Positions 56,683-64,000 of a stretch of 64,000 nt of DNA are shown here, one piece after another (within the stretch, counting starts at the first letter, position 1; every line of letters begins with the position of its first letter). The DNA is taken from NCBI RefSeq assembly GCF_014196125.1, contig NZ_JACIDA010000001.1, positions 1,488,001-1,552,000 on the forward strand, written 5' to 3'. The stretch comes from Brevundimonas mediterranea. GTDB taxonomy: Bacteria; Pseudomonadota; Alphaproteobacteria; Caulobacterales; Caulobacteraceae. Made by a program: the position numbers and the translations under genes. The notes beneath the pieces are model-generated. The model had not been told where the DNA came from. It ran no database searches and was given only the letters and a program-made list of their open reading frames with translations.

Positions 56683-58368
56683 ATGAGGTTATCGATTGCG
56701 TTCGTCGGCGCCGGTCCGACCACCCTCTACACCCTGGCGGCGCTGTTGCCTGCGGCCCGGCCGGGACTGGCGATAAACGTCTTCGAAGAGGCGGCGACGG
56801 CCGGGCTGGGCAGCCCCTATCGCCCCGGCTGGAACGATCCCGCCATGCTGTCGAACATCGCCAGCATCGAAATCCCGCCCGTCGGCGAAACCCTGCTGTC
56901 CTGGCTGCGCCGTCTGCCCCGGCCCGAGTGCGCCGCCCTGGGCCTGGACCCCGACACGGCGGACGAGCGGACCTTCGTTCCCCGCGTGGCCCTGGGCGCC
57001 TATTTCCGCGACCAGTTCGCGGTCCTGGCCGAGGGCCTGCGGGCGCGGGGCGCCGAGGTCGAGATCCTGACAGGCGCCCGCGTCATCGACGCGGCGATCC
57101 TGGAAGCGGGAATCCGCCTGACGGTCGCCATGCCTCAGTCGCCCGCCCAGGATCGGGTGTTCGACTACGCCGTCCTCGCCACGGGGCATCAGTGGCCCAG
57201 CCGCCAGGAGGCGCGACCGGGTTATTTCACCAGTCCCTGGCCCGCCGCCGGCCTGTCGCGGATCGGTCCTGTGTCGATCGGTATCCGCGGCTCGTCCCTG
57301 ACCGCCATCGACGCCGCAATCGCAGTCGCCGCCGCCCACGGTCGGTTCGAACGTCGCGAAGACCGCCTCGTCTATACCCTCCAGGCCGGCGCCGAAGGTT
57401 TCGGCGTCACCATGATGTCGCGAAAGGGGCTGCTGCCCGAGGCCGACTTCTTCTTCCCCCTGCCGCATGCGCCGCTGTCGATCCTGACGCGCGAGGCGAT
57501 AACCGCCCTGACGGCCCGGGCCGACGACGACGTGCTGGATCGAGCCTTCGATCTGTTCAAGCGCGAACTGACGCTCGCCGACCCTGCATACGCCAGGGAC
57601 ATCGGCCTCGACGACGCGGATATCGAGACCTTCGCCGAACGCTATTTCCAGCGCCGAACCGCCGTGGATCCCTTCCGATGGGCCGAGGAGAACCTGGACG
57701 AGGCGCGGCGCAACCACGCCGACCGCGTCACCGTGGCCTGGCGCGACGCCATTCTGCGCATGCACGAGGTGATGGCCGCCATCGCGCCGCATCTGACCGG
57801 CGTCGCCTTCGCGCGGTTCAACACCCACCTGAAACCGGTCTTCGTCGATAATTACAGTTCGGTGCCGCATGAATCGATCGAACGCATGCTGGCGCTCCAC
57901 CGCGCGGGCCGGCTGGAGGTCCTGGCCCTGGGCGACGACCACCAGATCGACACCCGCCCGTCCGAGGGCGGCGCCGTGCTGAAGCGGGACGATGGCGAGC
58001 GGCGACATTTCCCGGTCTTCATCGAGGCCACCGGCCAACGGGCGCTGTCGGGTCTCCAGTTCCCCTTCCTGACCTTGCTGGAACAGGGCGTGGTCCAGGA
58101 CCAGGTCGAAGACGAGGACGCGCCGGCGACGCGGGGGATCCGCATCGACGCCCATTTCCATCCCGTCTCGGATTCGGGGCCTGTCGACCGCCTGTTCTGT
58201 CTCAGCCTGCCCTTCATCATGGGCCGTCACCCCTTTGTTCAGGGCGTCACCAGTTCGCATCAGATTGGTCAGAACGTCGGGGCGACCTTGGCCGGGATCG
58301 TCGGGGAGATCGGGGAGATTGAGGCCGGGATTGGCGCAGTCGCCCCCCTCGCTGTAGAGGCGGCCTGA
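56683..58368 (+). CDS. FAD/NAD(P)-binding protein (HI0933/PF13454-like)
   Basis: 561 residues from ATG 56683 (a TTG three codons upstream is also in frame). N-terminal dinucleotide motif FVGAGPTTLYTLAALLPA and a large body with LSNIASIEIPPVGETLLSWL and VFIEATGQRALSGLQFPFLT, typical of uncharacterised FAD-NAD(P)-binding proteins. Probably a cytoplasmic flavin oxidoreductase or monooxygenase-like enzyme. Its stop overlaps the DUF1543 start (TGATG). Confidence 0.85.
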   Translation: MRLSIAFVGAGPTTLYTLAALLPAARPGLAINVFEEAATAGLGSPYRPGWNDPAMLSNIASIEIPPVGETLLSWLRRLPRPECAALGLDPDTADERTFVPRVALGAYFRDQFAVLAEGLRARGAEVEILTGARVIDAAILEAGIRLTVAMPQSPAQDRVFDYAVLATGHQWPSRQEARPGYFTSPWPAAGLSRIGPVSIGIRGSSLTAIDAAIAVAAAHGRFERREDRLVYTLQAGAEGFGVTMMSRKGLLPEADFFFPLPHAPLSILTREAITALTARADDDVLDRAFDLFKRELTLADPAYARDIGLDDADIETFAERYFQRRTAVDPFRWAEENLDEARRNHADRVTVAWRDAILRMHEVMAAIAPHLTGVAFARFNTHLKPVFVDNYSSVPHESIERMLALHRAGRLEVLALGDDHQIDTRPSEGGAVLKRDDGERRHFPVFIEATGQRALSGLQFPFLTLLEQGVVQDQVEDEDAPATRGIRIDAHFHPVSDSGPVDRLFCLSLPFIMGRHPFVQGVTSSHQIGQNVGATLAGIVGEIGEIEAGIGAVAPLAVEAA

Positions 58369-58874
58369 TGAAACTGTTCGCGATCTACATCGGCGGCAAG
58401 CATCCCGGCGCCAATATCGAGGTCCACGACATGCGGTTCGTGGTCGCTCCGTCCATTGAGGAAACCTACGACGCCCTACGGGCGCAGTGGTGGGGCCGGC
58501 CCGGCAGCCTCCATATCGACTGCTGGTCCGAAATCAGCCAGGCCGACGGCTATGAGGTCAGTTTGCAGCCCACGCCCTTTCCGGGCGACGCGCGGCTCTA
58601 TTACGTCAATCTGGGCGGCTACGACGGGATCGATTTCGCGGAGAAGCACCGCAATGTCTTCGTCGTCGCCGACACCCTGGCCCAGGCCAAGACCCGCGCG
58701 ATCAAGCGGGCCAAGGGCTGGGACGCCCCCCACCGGGACGAGATGTTCGAGGCGGAACAGGCCTTCGCCCTGGACGAGACGGCAGCGGCCGAGCGGCTGT
58801 ATATCCACCTCACGCCCAGCCTCCTGACGGGGGACGCGCCCTTCACCTGTCACTACACCCCCCTCCGGGGCTAG
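58368..58874 (+). CDS. DUF1543 protein
   Basis: 168 residues, DUF1543 repeat fold: LFAIYIGGKHPGANIEVHDM (first unit) and LYYVNLGGYDGIDFAEKHRN (second unit). Function unknown. Translationally coupled to the FAD protein. Confidence 0.9.
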   Translation: MKLFAIYIGGKHPGANIEVHDMRFVVAPSIEETYDALRAQWWGRPGSLHIDCWSEISQADGYEVSLQPTPFPGDARLYYVNLGGYDGIDFAEKHRNVFVVADTLAQAKTRAIKRAKGWDAPHRDEMFEAEQAFALDETAAAERLYIHLTPSLLTGDAPFTCHYTPLRG

Positions 58875-58920
58875 GCGGACGCCAGCATCCGGGTTGCAAA
58901 CGCGCGGTCGTCGCCGTTTG

Positions 58921-58937
58921 TCAACGCGCCGTTAACC
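58921..58937 (+). promoter_or_regulatory. CtrA-type box upstream of fliI
   Basis: TCAA-CGCGCCG-TTAACC fits TTAA-N7-TTAAC with one mismatch. A second GGTTAAC lies at 58952-58958, 21 bp before the start codon. Early flagellar genes of Caulobacter are activated by CtrA, so this is expected for fliI-fliJ. Confidence 0.6.
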
Positions 58938-58978
58938 ACGATGGCCCATCTGGTTAACGCCTGTTCCTGGGGTCCGTT

Positions 58979-60322
58979 TTGCACACTCTCGTCGCCGCCG
59001 TCGAAGCGATCGATCCGCTGGTCGTCACCGGCAAGGTGGCGGGCGTGTCGGGCCTGCTGATCGAGTCGCGCGGCGGCCTGTCGCGTCTGGCGGTCGGGGC
59101 GCGGGCCGAGATCAGCCGGCGCGGGCTGGCGGCCCTGCCGGCCGAGGTGGTGGGCTTCCGCGACGCCAAGGCCCTGCTGATGCCGTTCGGCCCGGTCGAG
59201 GGGGTGGCGCCCGGCGCCGAGATCCGCATCATCGACCAGGCCGCCAGCGTGCGCCCGACCACGGCCTGGCTGGGCCGCATCATCGACGCCTTCGGCCAGC
59301 CGATCGACGGCAAGGGCCCCCTGCCCCAGGGACCGGCCCCCTATCCGTTGCGCGCCCCCCCGCCCCCGGCCCATTCGCGCGGCCGGGTGGGCGAGCGGCT
59401 GGACCTGGGGGTGCGGGCCATGGACGTCTTCACCACCACCTGTCGGGGCCAGCGGCTGGGCATCTTCGCCGGCTCGGGCGTGGGCAAGTCGGTGCTGCTG
59501 TCCATGCTGGCCAGACAGGCCACCTGCGACGCGGTCGTGGTCGGCCTGATCGGCGAACGGGGCCGCGAGGTGCGCGAGTTCGTCGAGGAGACCCTGGGCG
59601 AAGAGGGGCTGAGACGCGCGGTCGTCGTGGTCGCCACCTCGGACGAGCCGGCGCTGAAACGCCGCCAGTCGGCCTATATGACCATGGCCATCGCCGAATA
59701 TCTGCGCGACCAGGACCTGGAGGTCCTGTGCCTGATGGACAGCGTCACCCGGTTTGCGATGGCCCAGCGCGAGATCGGCCTGGCGGCGGGCGAACCGCCG
59801 ACGACCAAGGGTTATACTCCCACCGTCTTCACCGAACTGCCCAAGCTGCTGGAGCGGGCGGGGCCGGGACCGGTGCGACCCGACGGCACCACGGCAGCGC
59901 CCATCACCGCCCTGTTCACCGTCCTGGTGGACGGCGGCGACCATGACGAGCCCATCGCCGACGCCGTGCGAGGCATCCTCGACGGCCATATCGTCATGGA
60001 CCGCAAGATCGCCGAGCGCGGCCGCTTCCCCGCCATCGACGTGCTGAAATCCGTCAGCCGGACCATGCCCGGTTGCCAGACCCCGCCCGAGCGCGAGCTG
60101 AACAAGCGCGCCCGCCAGTCGCTGTCGGCCTATGCGAACATGGAAGAGCTGATCAAGATCGGCGCCTATCGCACCGGGGCCGACCCTATCGTGGACCGCG
60201 CCATCGCGCTGAACCCCGCGCTGGAAGATTTCTTGACCCAGGACAAGGACGACGCCACGCGTCTTACCGATTCCTTTACCCGCCTGGAGCAAATCCTGAA
60301 CCAAGGCATGATCAGAGAGTGA
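58979..60322 (+). CDS. fliI: Flagellar export ATPase FliI
   Basis: 447 residues. Walker A AGSGVGKS (residues 164-171), [20 protein letters not shown] and the C-terminal [20 protein letters not shown]. Energises the flagellar type III export apparatus. Start is TTG 58979: the N-terminus then matches Caulobacter-type FliI ([15 protein letters not shown]), with no ATG in range. fliJ follows after 4 bp. Confidence 0.96.
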   Translation: MHTLVAAVEAIDPLVVTGKVAGVSGLLIESRGGLSRLAVGARAEISRRGLAALPAEVVGFRDAKALLMPFGPVEGVAPGAEIRIIDQAASVRPTTAWLGRIIDAFGQPIDGKGPLPQGPAPYPLRAPPPPAHSRGRVGERLDLGVRAMDVFTTTCRGQRLGIFAGSGVGKSVLLSMLARQATCDAVVVGLIGERGREVREFVEETLGEEGLRRAVVVVATSDEPALKRRQSAYMTMAIAEYLRDQDLEVLCLMDSVTRFAMAQREIGLAAGEPPTTKGYTPTVFTELPKLLERAGPGPVRPDGTTAAPITALFTVLVDGGDHDEPIADAVRGILDGHIVMDRKIAERGRFPAIDVLKSVSRTMPGCQTPPERELNKRARQSLSAYANMEELIKIGAYRTGADPIVDRAIALNPALEDFLTQDKDDATRLTDSFTRLEQILNQGMIRE

Positions 60323-60326
60323 CGAA

Positions 60327-60737
60327 ATGACCGCTTGGGCCCAATCCCTGATCCGCATCTCCAACTACGAAGTCGAGACCCTGCAGAAGCGCCTGGCCGA
60401 GATCACCAGCCGCCGCGCCACCGCCGAGATGCGTCTCGCCGTGCTGGACGCCGAGGTCGAGATCGAACGCGAGCGCGCCCGCATCGACGCCGACGCCGGC
60501 ATGATGCTGGCCGCCTATCTGAACGGCTGGAAGGCCCGCAAGGCCGCCGCCGAGGGTGATCTGAACGTGGTCGACGCCGAGGAAGCCGGCGCCCGCGACG
60601 CCCTGACCGGCGCCTTCGAAGAGCTGAAGAAGTTCGAACACGTCGCCGAAACCACCCGCCTGAACAAGCTCATCGCCATCGCCAAGCGCGAAACCGCCGC
60701 CTTCGACGAGCTGGGCCTGCGGAAACGTGCGGTCTAG
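60327..60737 (+). CDS. fliJ: Flagellar export protein FliJ
   Basis: 136 residues, almost entirely coiled coil (LRISNYEVETLQKRLAEITS; LDAEVEIERERARIDADAG). FliJ chaperones export substrates and stimulates FliI. Assignment rests on size, coiled coil and position; sequence identity in this family is low. Confidence 0.9.
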   Translation: MTAWAQSLIRISNYEVETLQKRLAEITSRRATAEMRLAVLDAEVEIERERARIDADAGMMLAAYLNGWKARKAAAEGDLNVVDAEEAGARDALTGAFEELKKFEHVAETTRLNKLIAIAKRETAAFDELGLRKRAV

Positions 60738-60750
60738 CCAGACACAAACC

Positions 60751-60914
60751 TCTCCCTCCCACTGCGGGGGAGGGGGGCGGAGGCGCAGCCGAAGCCGGGT
60801 GGGAACGGCTGGGCTACGTCCCACAGACCTGTCTGGCCGCCTATCCGTGCGACATCGCCTTGCCGCCCCCACCCCGTCGCTGCGCGACGCCCCTCCCCCG
60901 CAGGGGGAGGGAGA
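60751..60914. repeat. Palindromic intergenic repeat, full element, between fliJ and xylanase gene
   Basis: Same build as other copies: TCTCCCTCCCACTGCGGGGG arm with GGCGCAGCC hairpin and GGGTGGGAACGGC, and the inverted right arm CCCACCCCGTCGCTGCGCGA, ending CCCCTCCCCCGCAGGGGGAG, then GGAGA. Its right end supplies the purines just before the next start codon. Confidence 0.8.
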
Positions 60915-60919
60915 ATAGA

Positions 60920-61996
60920 ATGCCGATCTCCCGCCGCACCGTCCTCGCCTCGGGCCTAGCGCTTCCTCTGGCTGCGCCCCTGGCCGCCTGCGACCGCACC
61001 TCGGCCGAACCGACCCCGCCGAACGTCCCCCCGCTGAAATCCGTCGCCCCCTGCCCCTTCGGCACAGCGATCAAGGCGATGCAGATCGATGACCCCGACT
61101 GGGTCGCCCTGGCCCGCGCCAATGTCTCCCAGCTGACGCCCGAGTGGGAGATGAAGATGGAATATGTCCTGGCCGACGGCCTGGACCGCCCCCGCTTCGA
61201 CCGCACCGACCGGATCGCCGCCTTCGCCGCCGCCAATGGCATGGCCCTGCACGGCCACACCCTGATCTGGTACTCGCAGGGCAAGGAAGCGTTCGAGGGC
61301 CTGTCCGGCGCCGCCTTCGACCGCGCCTTCGACGGCTATATCGCCGCCATGGCCGGCCGGTATCGCGGCAAGGTCCGCAGCTGGGACGTGGTCAACGAAC
61401 CGATCCTGGATGACGGCTCGGCCATGCGCGACTGCCACTGGAGCGCCCGCTACGGCCACGACGGCTATATCCTGCGCGCATTCGAGAAAGCCCGGATCGC
61501 CGATCCGGAGGCCGTCCTGTTCCTGAACGAATACAACCAGGAATCGGTCCCGGCCAAGGGCGCCCAGTTCCTGAAACTGGTGGAACGCCTGCTGAAGGCC
61601 GGGTGTCCGCTCCAGGGTCTGGGGCTGCAGTCCCACCTTTGGATCGACATCCCCGAAGGCGTCATCGCCGCCTATATGCGCGAGATCGCCCAGTTCGGCC
61701 TGCCGATCCATGTGTCCGAGCTGGACTGCACCCTGCGGACGGAAAACCCGCTGGATCTGCGGTCCCAGGCCGACCGGCTGGCCCGCCAGACCGCCCGCGT
61801 CACGGAACTGGCCGAGGCCTTCACCGCCCTGCCCCCGGCGCAGCGGTTCGCCTTCACCGTCTGGGGCCTGCGCGACACCGACAGCTGGTATCGCCAGGGC
61901 GACAAGGACGACGGCCGCGACAAGCCCCTGGCCTTCGACAGTTTCGGCCGCCCCAATCCGATGGCGCAGGCGCTGGCGGAAGCCTTCAAGACCTAG
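60920..61996 (+). CDS. GH10 endo-1,4-beta-xylanase, exported lipoprotein
   Basis: 358 residues. Twin-arginine signal (SRRTVLASGLALPLAAPLAA) with lipobox ending at Cys24. GH10 fold: HGHTLIWYSQ, acid/base Glu160 in WDVVNEPI, nucleophile Glu267 in HVSELDCTL, and WGLRDTDSWY. Cleaves xylan chains outside or in the periplasm. ATG 60920 lies 5 bp after the palindromic repeat, whose AGGGAGA acts as Shine-Dalgarno. Confidence 0.93.
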   Translation: MPISRRTVLASGLALPLAAPLAACDRTSAEPTPPNVPPLKSVAPCPFGTAIKAMQIDDPDWVALARANVSQLTPEWEMKMEYVLADGLDRPRFDRTDRIAAFAAANGMALHGHTLIWYSQGKEAFEGLSGAAFDRAFDGYIAAMAGRYRGKVRSWDVVNEPILDDGSAMRDCHWSARYGHDGYILRAFEKARIADPEAVLFLNEYNQESVPAKGAQFLKLVERLLKAGCPLQGLGLQSHLWIDIPEGVIAAYMREIAQFGLPIHVSELDCTLRTENPLDLRSQADRLARQTARVTELAEAFTALPPAQRFAFTVWGLRDTDSWYRQGDKDDGRDKPLAFDSFGRPNPMAQALAEAFKT

Positions 61997-62005
61997 ACGG
62001 AGCGA

Positions 62006-62033
62006 CGCCCGCCGGCCCTGGGGCCGACGGGCG
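62006..62033 (+). terminator. Hairpin after the xylanase gene
   Basis: 12-bp stem with one mismatch (62006-62017, 62022-62033) around CTGG, starting 10 bp past the stop. No T-run. Confidence 0.4.
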
Positions 62034-62064
62034 CTGTACGACGGCGGGTGAGGGGTCGTCCGTC

Positions 62065-62289
62065 TTACTTCTTGCCGGGCTTGGCCGGCTTCACCTTGGC
62101 CGGGGTTTCGGCGCGGTGGTGACGGGCGCTGCGGGTTTGGTGCTGCGGACGGGCGCTCGAGGTCGCGGCCGGGCGGGCGGTCGCGGCGGATGCGGTCGAG
62201 GCAGGCGCGGTTCCGGCGAAGGCGGCGCCGCTGGTCAGCAGGACGGTGGCGACGGCGCCCAGGATGGCGGGGGTGCGGAAGGATTTCAT
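62065..62289 (-). CDS. Small basic exported protein
   Basis: 74 residues. Signal peptide (SFRTPAILGAVATVLLTSGA) cleaved near AFAG, then a Ser/Ala/Thr- and His/Arg/Lys-rich tail (HQTRSARHHRAETPAKVKPA). Low-complexity and basic; no family recognised. It is transcribed away from the two-component genes. Confidence 0.65.
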   Translation of the reverse strand: MKSFRTPAILGAVATVLLTSGAAFAGTAPASTASAATARPAATSSARPQHQTRSARHHRAETPAKVKPAKPGKK

Positions 62290-62482
62290 TTCGGGTCTCT
62301 CTGGTTGAGAACGTCCGGCCTCGTGTCGGACAGTCACTGTTTCGCGCCGCCCTCGGGCGGGTTCGCGTCCGTTCGGTGTCGCCGCATGTCGTCGGCGAAC
62401 AGATTTGTGTCCGACTGTATCCGCCGCGCTTTGGCCACGAGCCGGGACGACAGATCGCCGTCCTTTCCTGCGCCGAACGCCC

Positions 62483-63199
62483 ATGTCCCAGACCGCTGTC
62501 TTTCCCGTCCTGCTGGTCGTCGACGACGACCGCGACATCCGCAATCTGTTGTCGGAACACCTGGAACAGCACGGGTTTCGCACGGTGAAGGCGGCCGACG
62601 GGCGGGCGATGCGGGCCGCGCTGGAGGCCGGGCCGGTGGATCTGGTGGTGCTGGACCTGAACCTGCCCGACGAAGACGGGCTGAGCCTGTGCCGCGCCAT
62701 CCGGGCCACGTCGCGCACCCCGGTCATCATGCTGACCGCGCGCGGCGATCCGATAGACCGGATCGTGGGGCTGGAGATGGGCGCCGACGACTATATGGCC
62801 AAGCCGTTCGAGCCGCGCGAACTGGTGGCGCGCATCCGCACGGTCCTGCGCCGCGCCGGCCATGACCGCGACAGGATCGAGGGCCGCCACGCGAACTTCT
62901 CCGGTTGGTCGCTGGACATCGCCGCGCGCGCCCTGACGGCGCCCGACGGGCGACTGGCGCTCCTGTCCAGCGCCGATTTCGACCTGTTGCACGCCCTGGT
63001 GCGCAACGGCGGCCGGCCCCTGTCGCGCGAGCGGATCCGCGCCCTGTCCACCGTGGCCGACGCCGACGATCGCGCCATCGACCTGAGGGTCAGCCGCCTG
63101 CGTCAGAAACTGGGCGACGACGCCCGCAACCCGGCCCTGATCCGCACGGTGCGCAGCCTGGGCTATATGCTGTCGGGACCGGTGACATGGCGCGCCTGA
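62483..63199 (+). CDS. OmpR-family response regulator
   Basis: 238 residues from ATG 62483. Receiver with Asp58 in LVVLDLNLPDEDG, Thr85 and Lys107 (DDYMAKPFEPRELVARI), then a winged-helix output domain (LLSSADFDLLHALVRNGGRP; IDLRVSRLRQKLG; RTVRSLGYML). It overlaps the kinase gene by 13 bp, so they form a pair. Target genes unknown; the divergent small basic protein gene is one candidate. Confidence 0.95.
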   Translation: MSQTAVFPVLLVVDDDRDIRNLLSEHLEQHGFRTVKAADGRAMRAALEAGPVDLVVLDLNLPDEDGLSLCRAIRATSRTPVIMLTARGDPIDRIVGLEMGADDYMAKPFEPRELVARIRTVLRRAGHDRDRIEGRHANFSGWSLDIAARALTAPDGRLALLSSADFDLLHALVRNGGRPLSRERIRALSTVADADDRAIDLRVSRLRQKLGDDARNPALIRTVRSLGYMLSGPVTWRA

Positions 63200-64000
63200 G
63201 ACGCGACGTGGGCCGCGCCGCCGACGGATCGACCGTGCGGCTGTTCCTGCTGCTGCTGGTGGGGGCGATGGCGGCGGCGGCGGTCACCTTCCTGGCGCTT
63301 CAGGTCGGCCACCATCGTGGACTGAAGCGGGCGCACGACTTCACCACGGCCGAGCGGATCGGCGACCTGGCCCAGGCGGACGACGATCCGGCCGCAGGCG
63401 TGGCCGCCGGCCTGCCCCCGGCGCAGGGCCAGAGGCTGGGACCGCCCGATGCGGCCCTGACCCAGGCGGTGGCGGCGGCGCTTGACCGGCGCGGCGTCAG
63501 CGGCGTGACCGTGCGGGCCTATGAGGCGGCCGACGCCGTCTGCGGAGCCGATCCGGGCGAGCGGCTGCGCTGCCGCATCCTGACCCTGACGCCCGACGGC
63601 GGCCCGGCCATGGCCCCCGTGGCCGTCAGCCTGCCCGCCGCGCCGCGCCCCTGGAGCCTGGGAGGCGAGAGCGCGGCCCTGCTGGCGGCCGGTCTGGCGG
63701 CGGTGATCGCCACGGCCTGGCTGGCCTCGCGCCGCGCCGCCGCCCCGCTTGCGCGGCTGTCGGCCGGCGCCCTGGCCCTGGGCCGCGACCTGGACCAGCC
63801 GCCCCTGGTCGAGGAAGGCGCGCGCGAGGTGCGCCAGGCGGCGGCGGCCCTGAACGTCATGCAGACCCGGCTGCGGACCATGATCGCCGAGCGCACCCGA
63901 GTCCTGGCCGCCGTGGCCCATGACCTGCAGACCCCGCTGACCCGGATGCGGCTGAGGGTCGAGAAGATCGGCGACGAGGGCCTGCAGGCCCAGTTGATCG
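63187..64000 (+). CDS. Sensor histidine kinase (3' end outside window)
   Basis: About 271 residues visible from ATG 63187. TM1 about 18-42, periplasmic sensor of about 110 residues with a Cys pair (VCGADPGERLRC), TM2 about 155-178, HAMP-like linker, then the phosphoacceptor helix VAAVAHDLQTPLTRMRLRVE. The ATP-binding domain lies beyond the edge. Partner of the overlapping OmpR-type regulator. Confidence 0.92.
   Translation, partial: MARLRRDVGRAADGSTVRLFLLLLVGAMAAAAVTFLALQVGHHRGLKRAHDFTTAERIGDLAQADDDPAAGVAAGLPPAQGQRLGPPDAALTQAVAAALDRRGVSGVTVRAYEAADAVCGADPGERLRCRILTLTPDGGPAMAPVAVSLPAAPRPWSLGGESAALLAAGLAAVIATAWLASRRAAAPLARLSAGALALGRDLDQPPLVEEGAREVRQAAAALNVMQTRLRTMIAERTRVLAAVAHDLQTPLTRMRLRVEKIGDEGLQAQLI

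Overview
The window is high-GC, densely coded DNA whose gene content fits an alphaproteobacterium of the Caulobacteraceae, most likely Brevundimonas or a close relative. This placement rests on recognised proteins and not on a database search. Supporting signs are a CtrA-type box before fliI, a MucR-type regulator, two DUF2336 proteins, an RpoH with the RpoH box, a Rhodobacter-type gene transfer agent (GTA) cluster and many short GC-rich palindromic repeats. I found no tRNA, rRNA, CRISPR array, transposase or integrase.

Layout. (1) 1-10.5 kb, minus strand: the 5' part of an ammonium transporter gene, then an eight-gene branched-chain amino acid operon read ilvD-ilvC-ilvG/B-ilvM-leuA-leuC-leuD-leuB. 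It is preceded by a leader peptide with a Leu/Val/Ile codon cluster and a terminator that can be replaced by an antiterminator, and it ends at a strong hairpin. LeuA lacks its C-terminal regulatory domain, so attenuation may be the main leucine control. (2) 10.6-14.5 kb, plus strand: gap, a small membrane protein, pgk and fba. (3) 14.5-22.6 kb: a lipoprotein, an RluA/RluD-type pseudouridine synthase, small proteins, rpoH, a response-regulator-like protein with Glu at the phosphorylation site, purA, serC and a DnaJ/CbpA co-chaperone.

(4) 22.6-32.4 kb, minus strand: a GTA structural cluster that looks decayed. Tail genes g10, g10.1, g11, g12, g13, g14 and g15 are open and a terminase is present. 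The head module is missing: the first codons of a portal gene are joined to the last 45 codons of the major tail protein gene. Palindromic repeats lie in frame inside g10, g14 and g15, and an unrelated plus-strand cold-shock-like/DUF805 gene sits inside the cluster.

(5) 32.5-45.8 kb: a YcgN-family protein, a soluble MCP/Cache protein, a tetR-SMR efflux operon with a promoter that predicts a leaderless mRNA, an Uup-type ABC-F protein, an esterase, a HisKA_2 kinase, a 620-bp non-coding stretch with strong hairpins, a TonB-domain protein, a complete NitT/TauT-type ABC importer and a DUF2336 protein. (6) 45.8-58.9 kb: mucR, a second DUF2336 gene, cysK, a LytTR regulator, hydrolase, chemoreceptor, OprB-like porin, divergent lrp/rhtA, and a coupled FAD protein/DUF1543 pair. 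(7) 58.9-64 kb: fliI-fliJ, a GH10 xylanase, a small basic exported protein, and an OmpR-type response regulator overlapping a histidine kinase that runs off the window.
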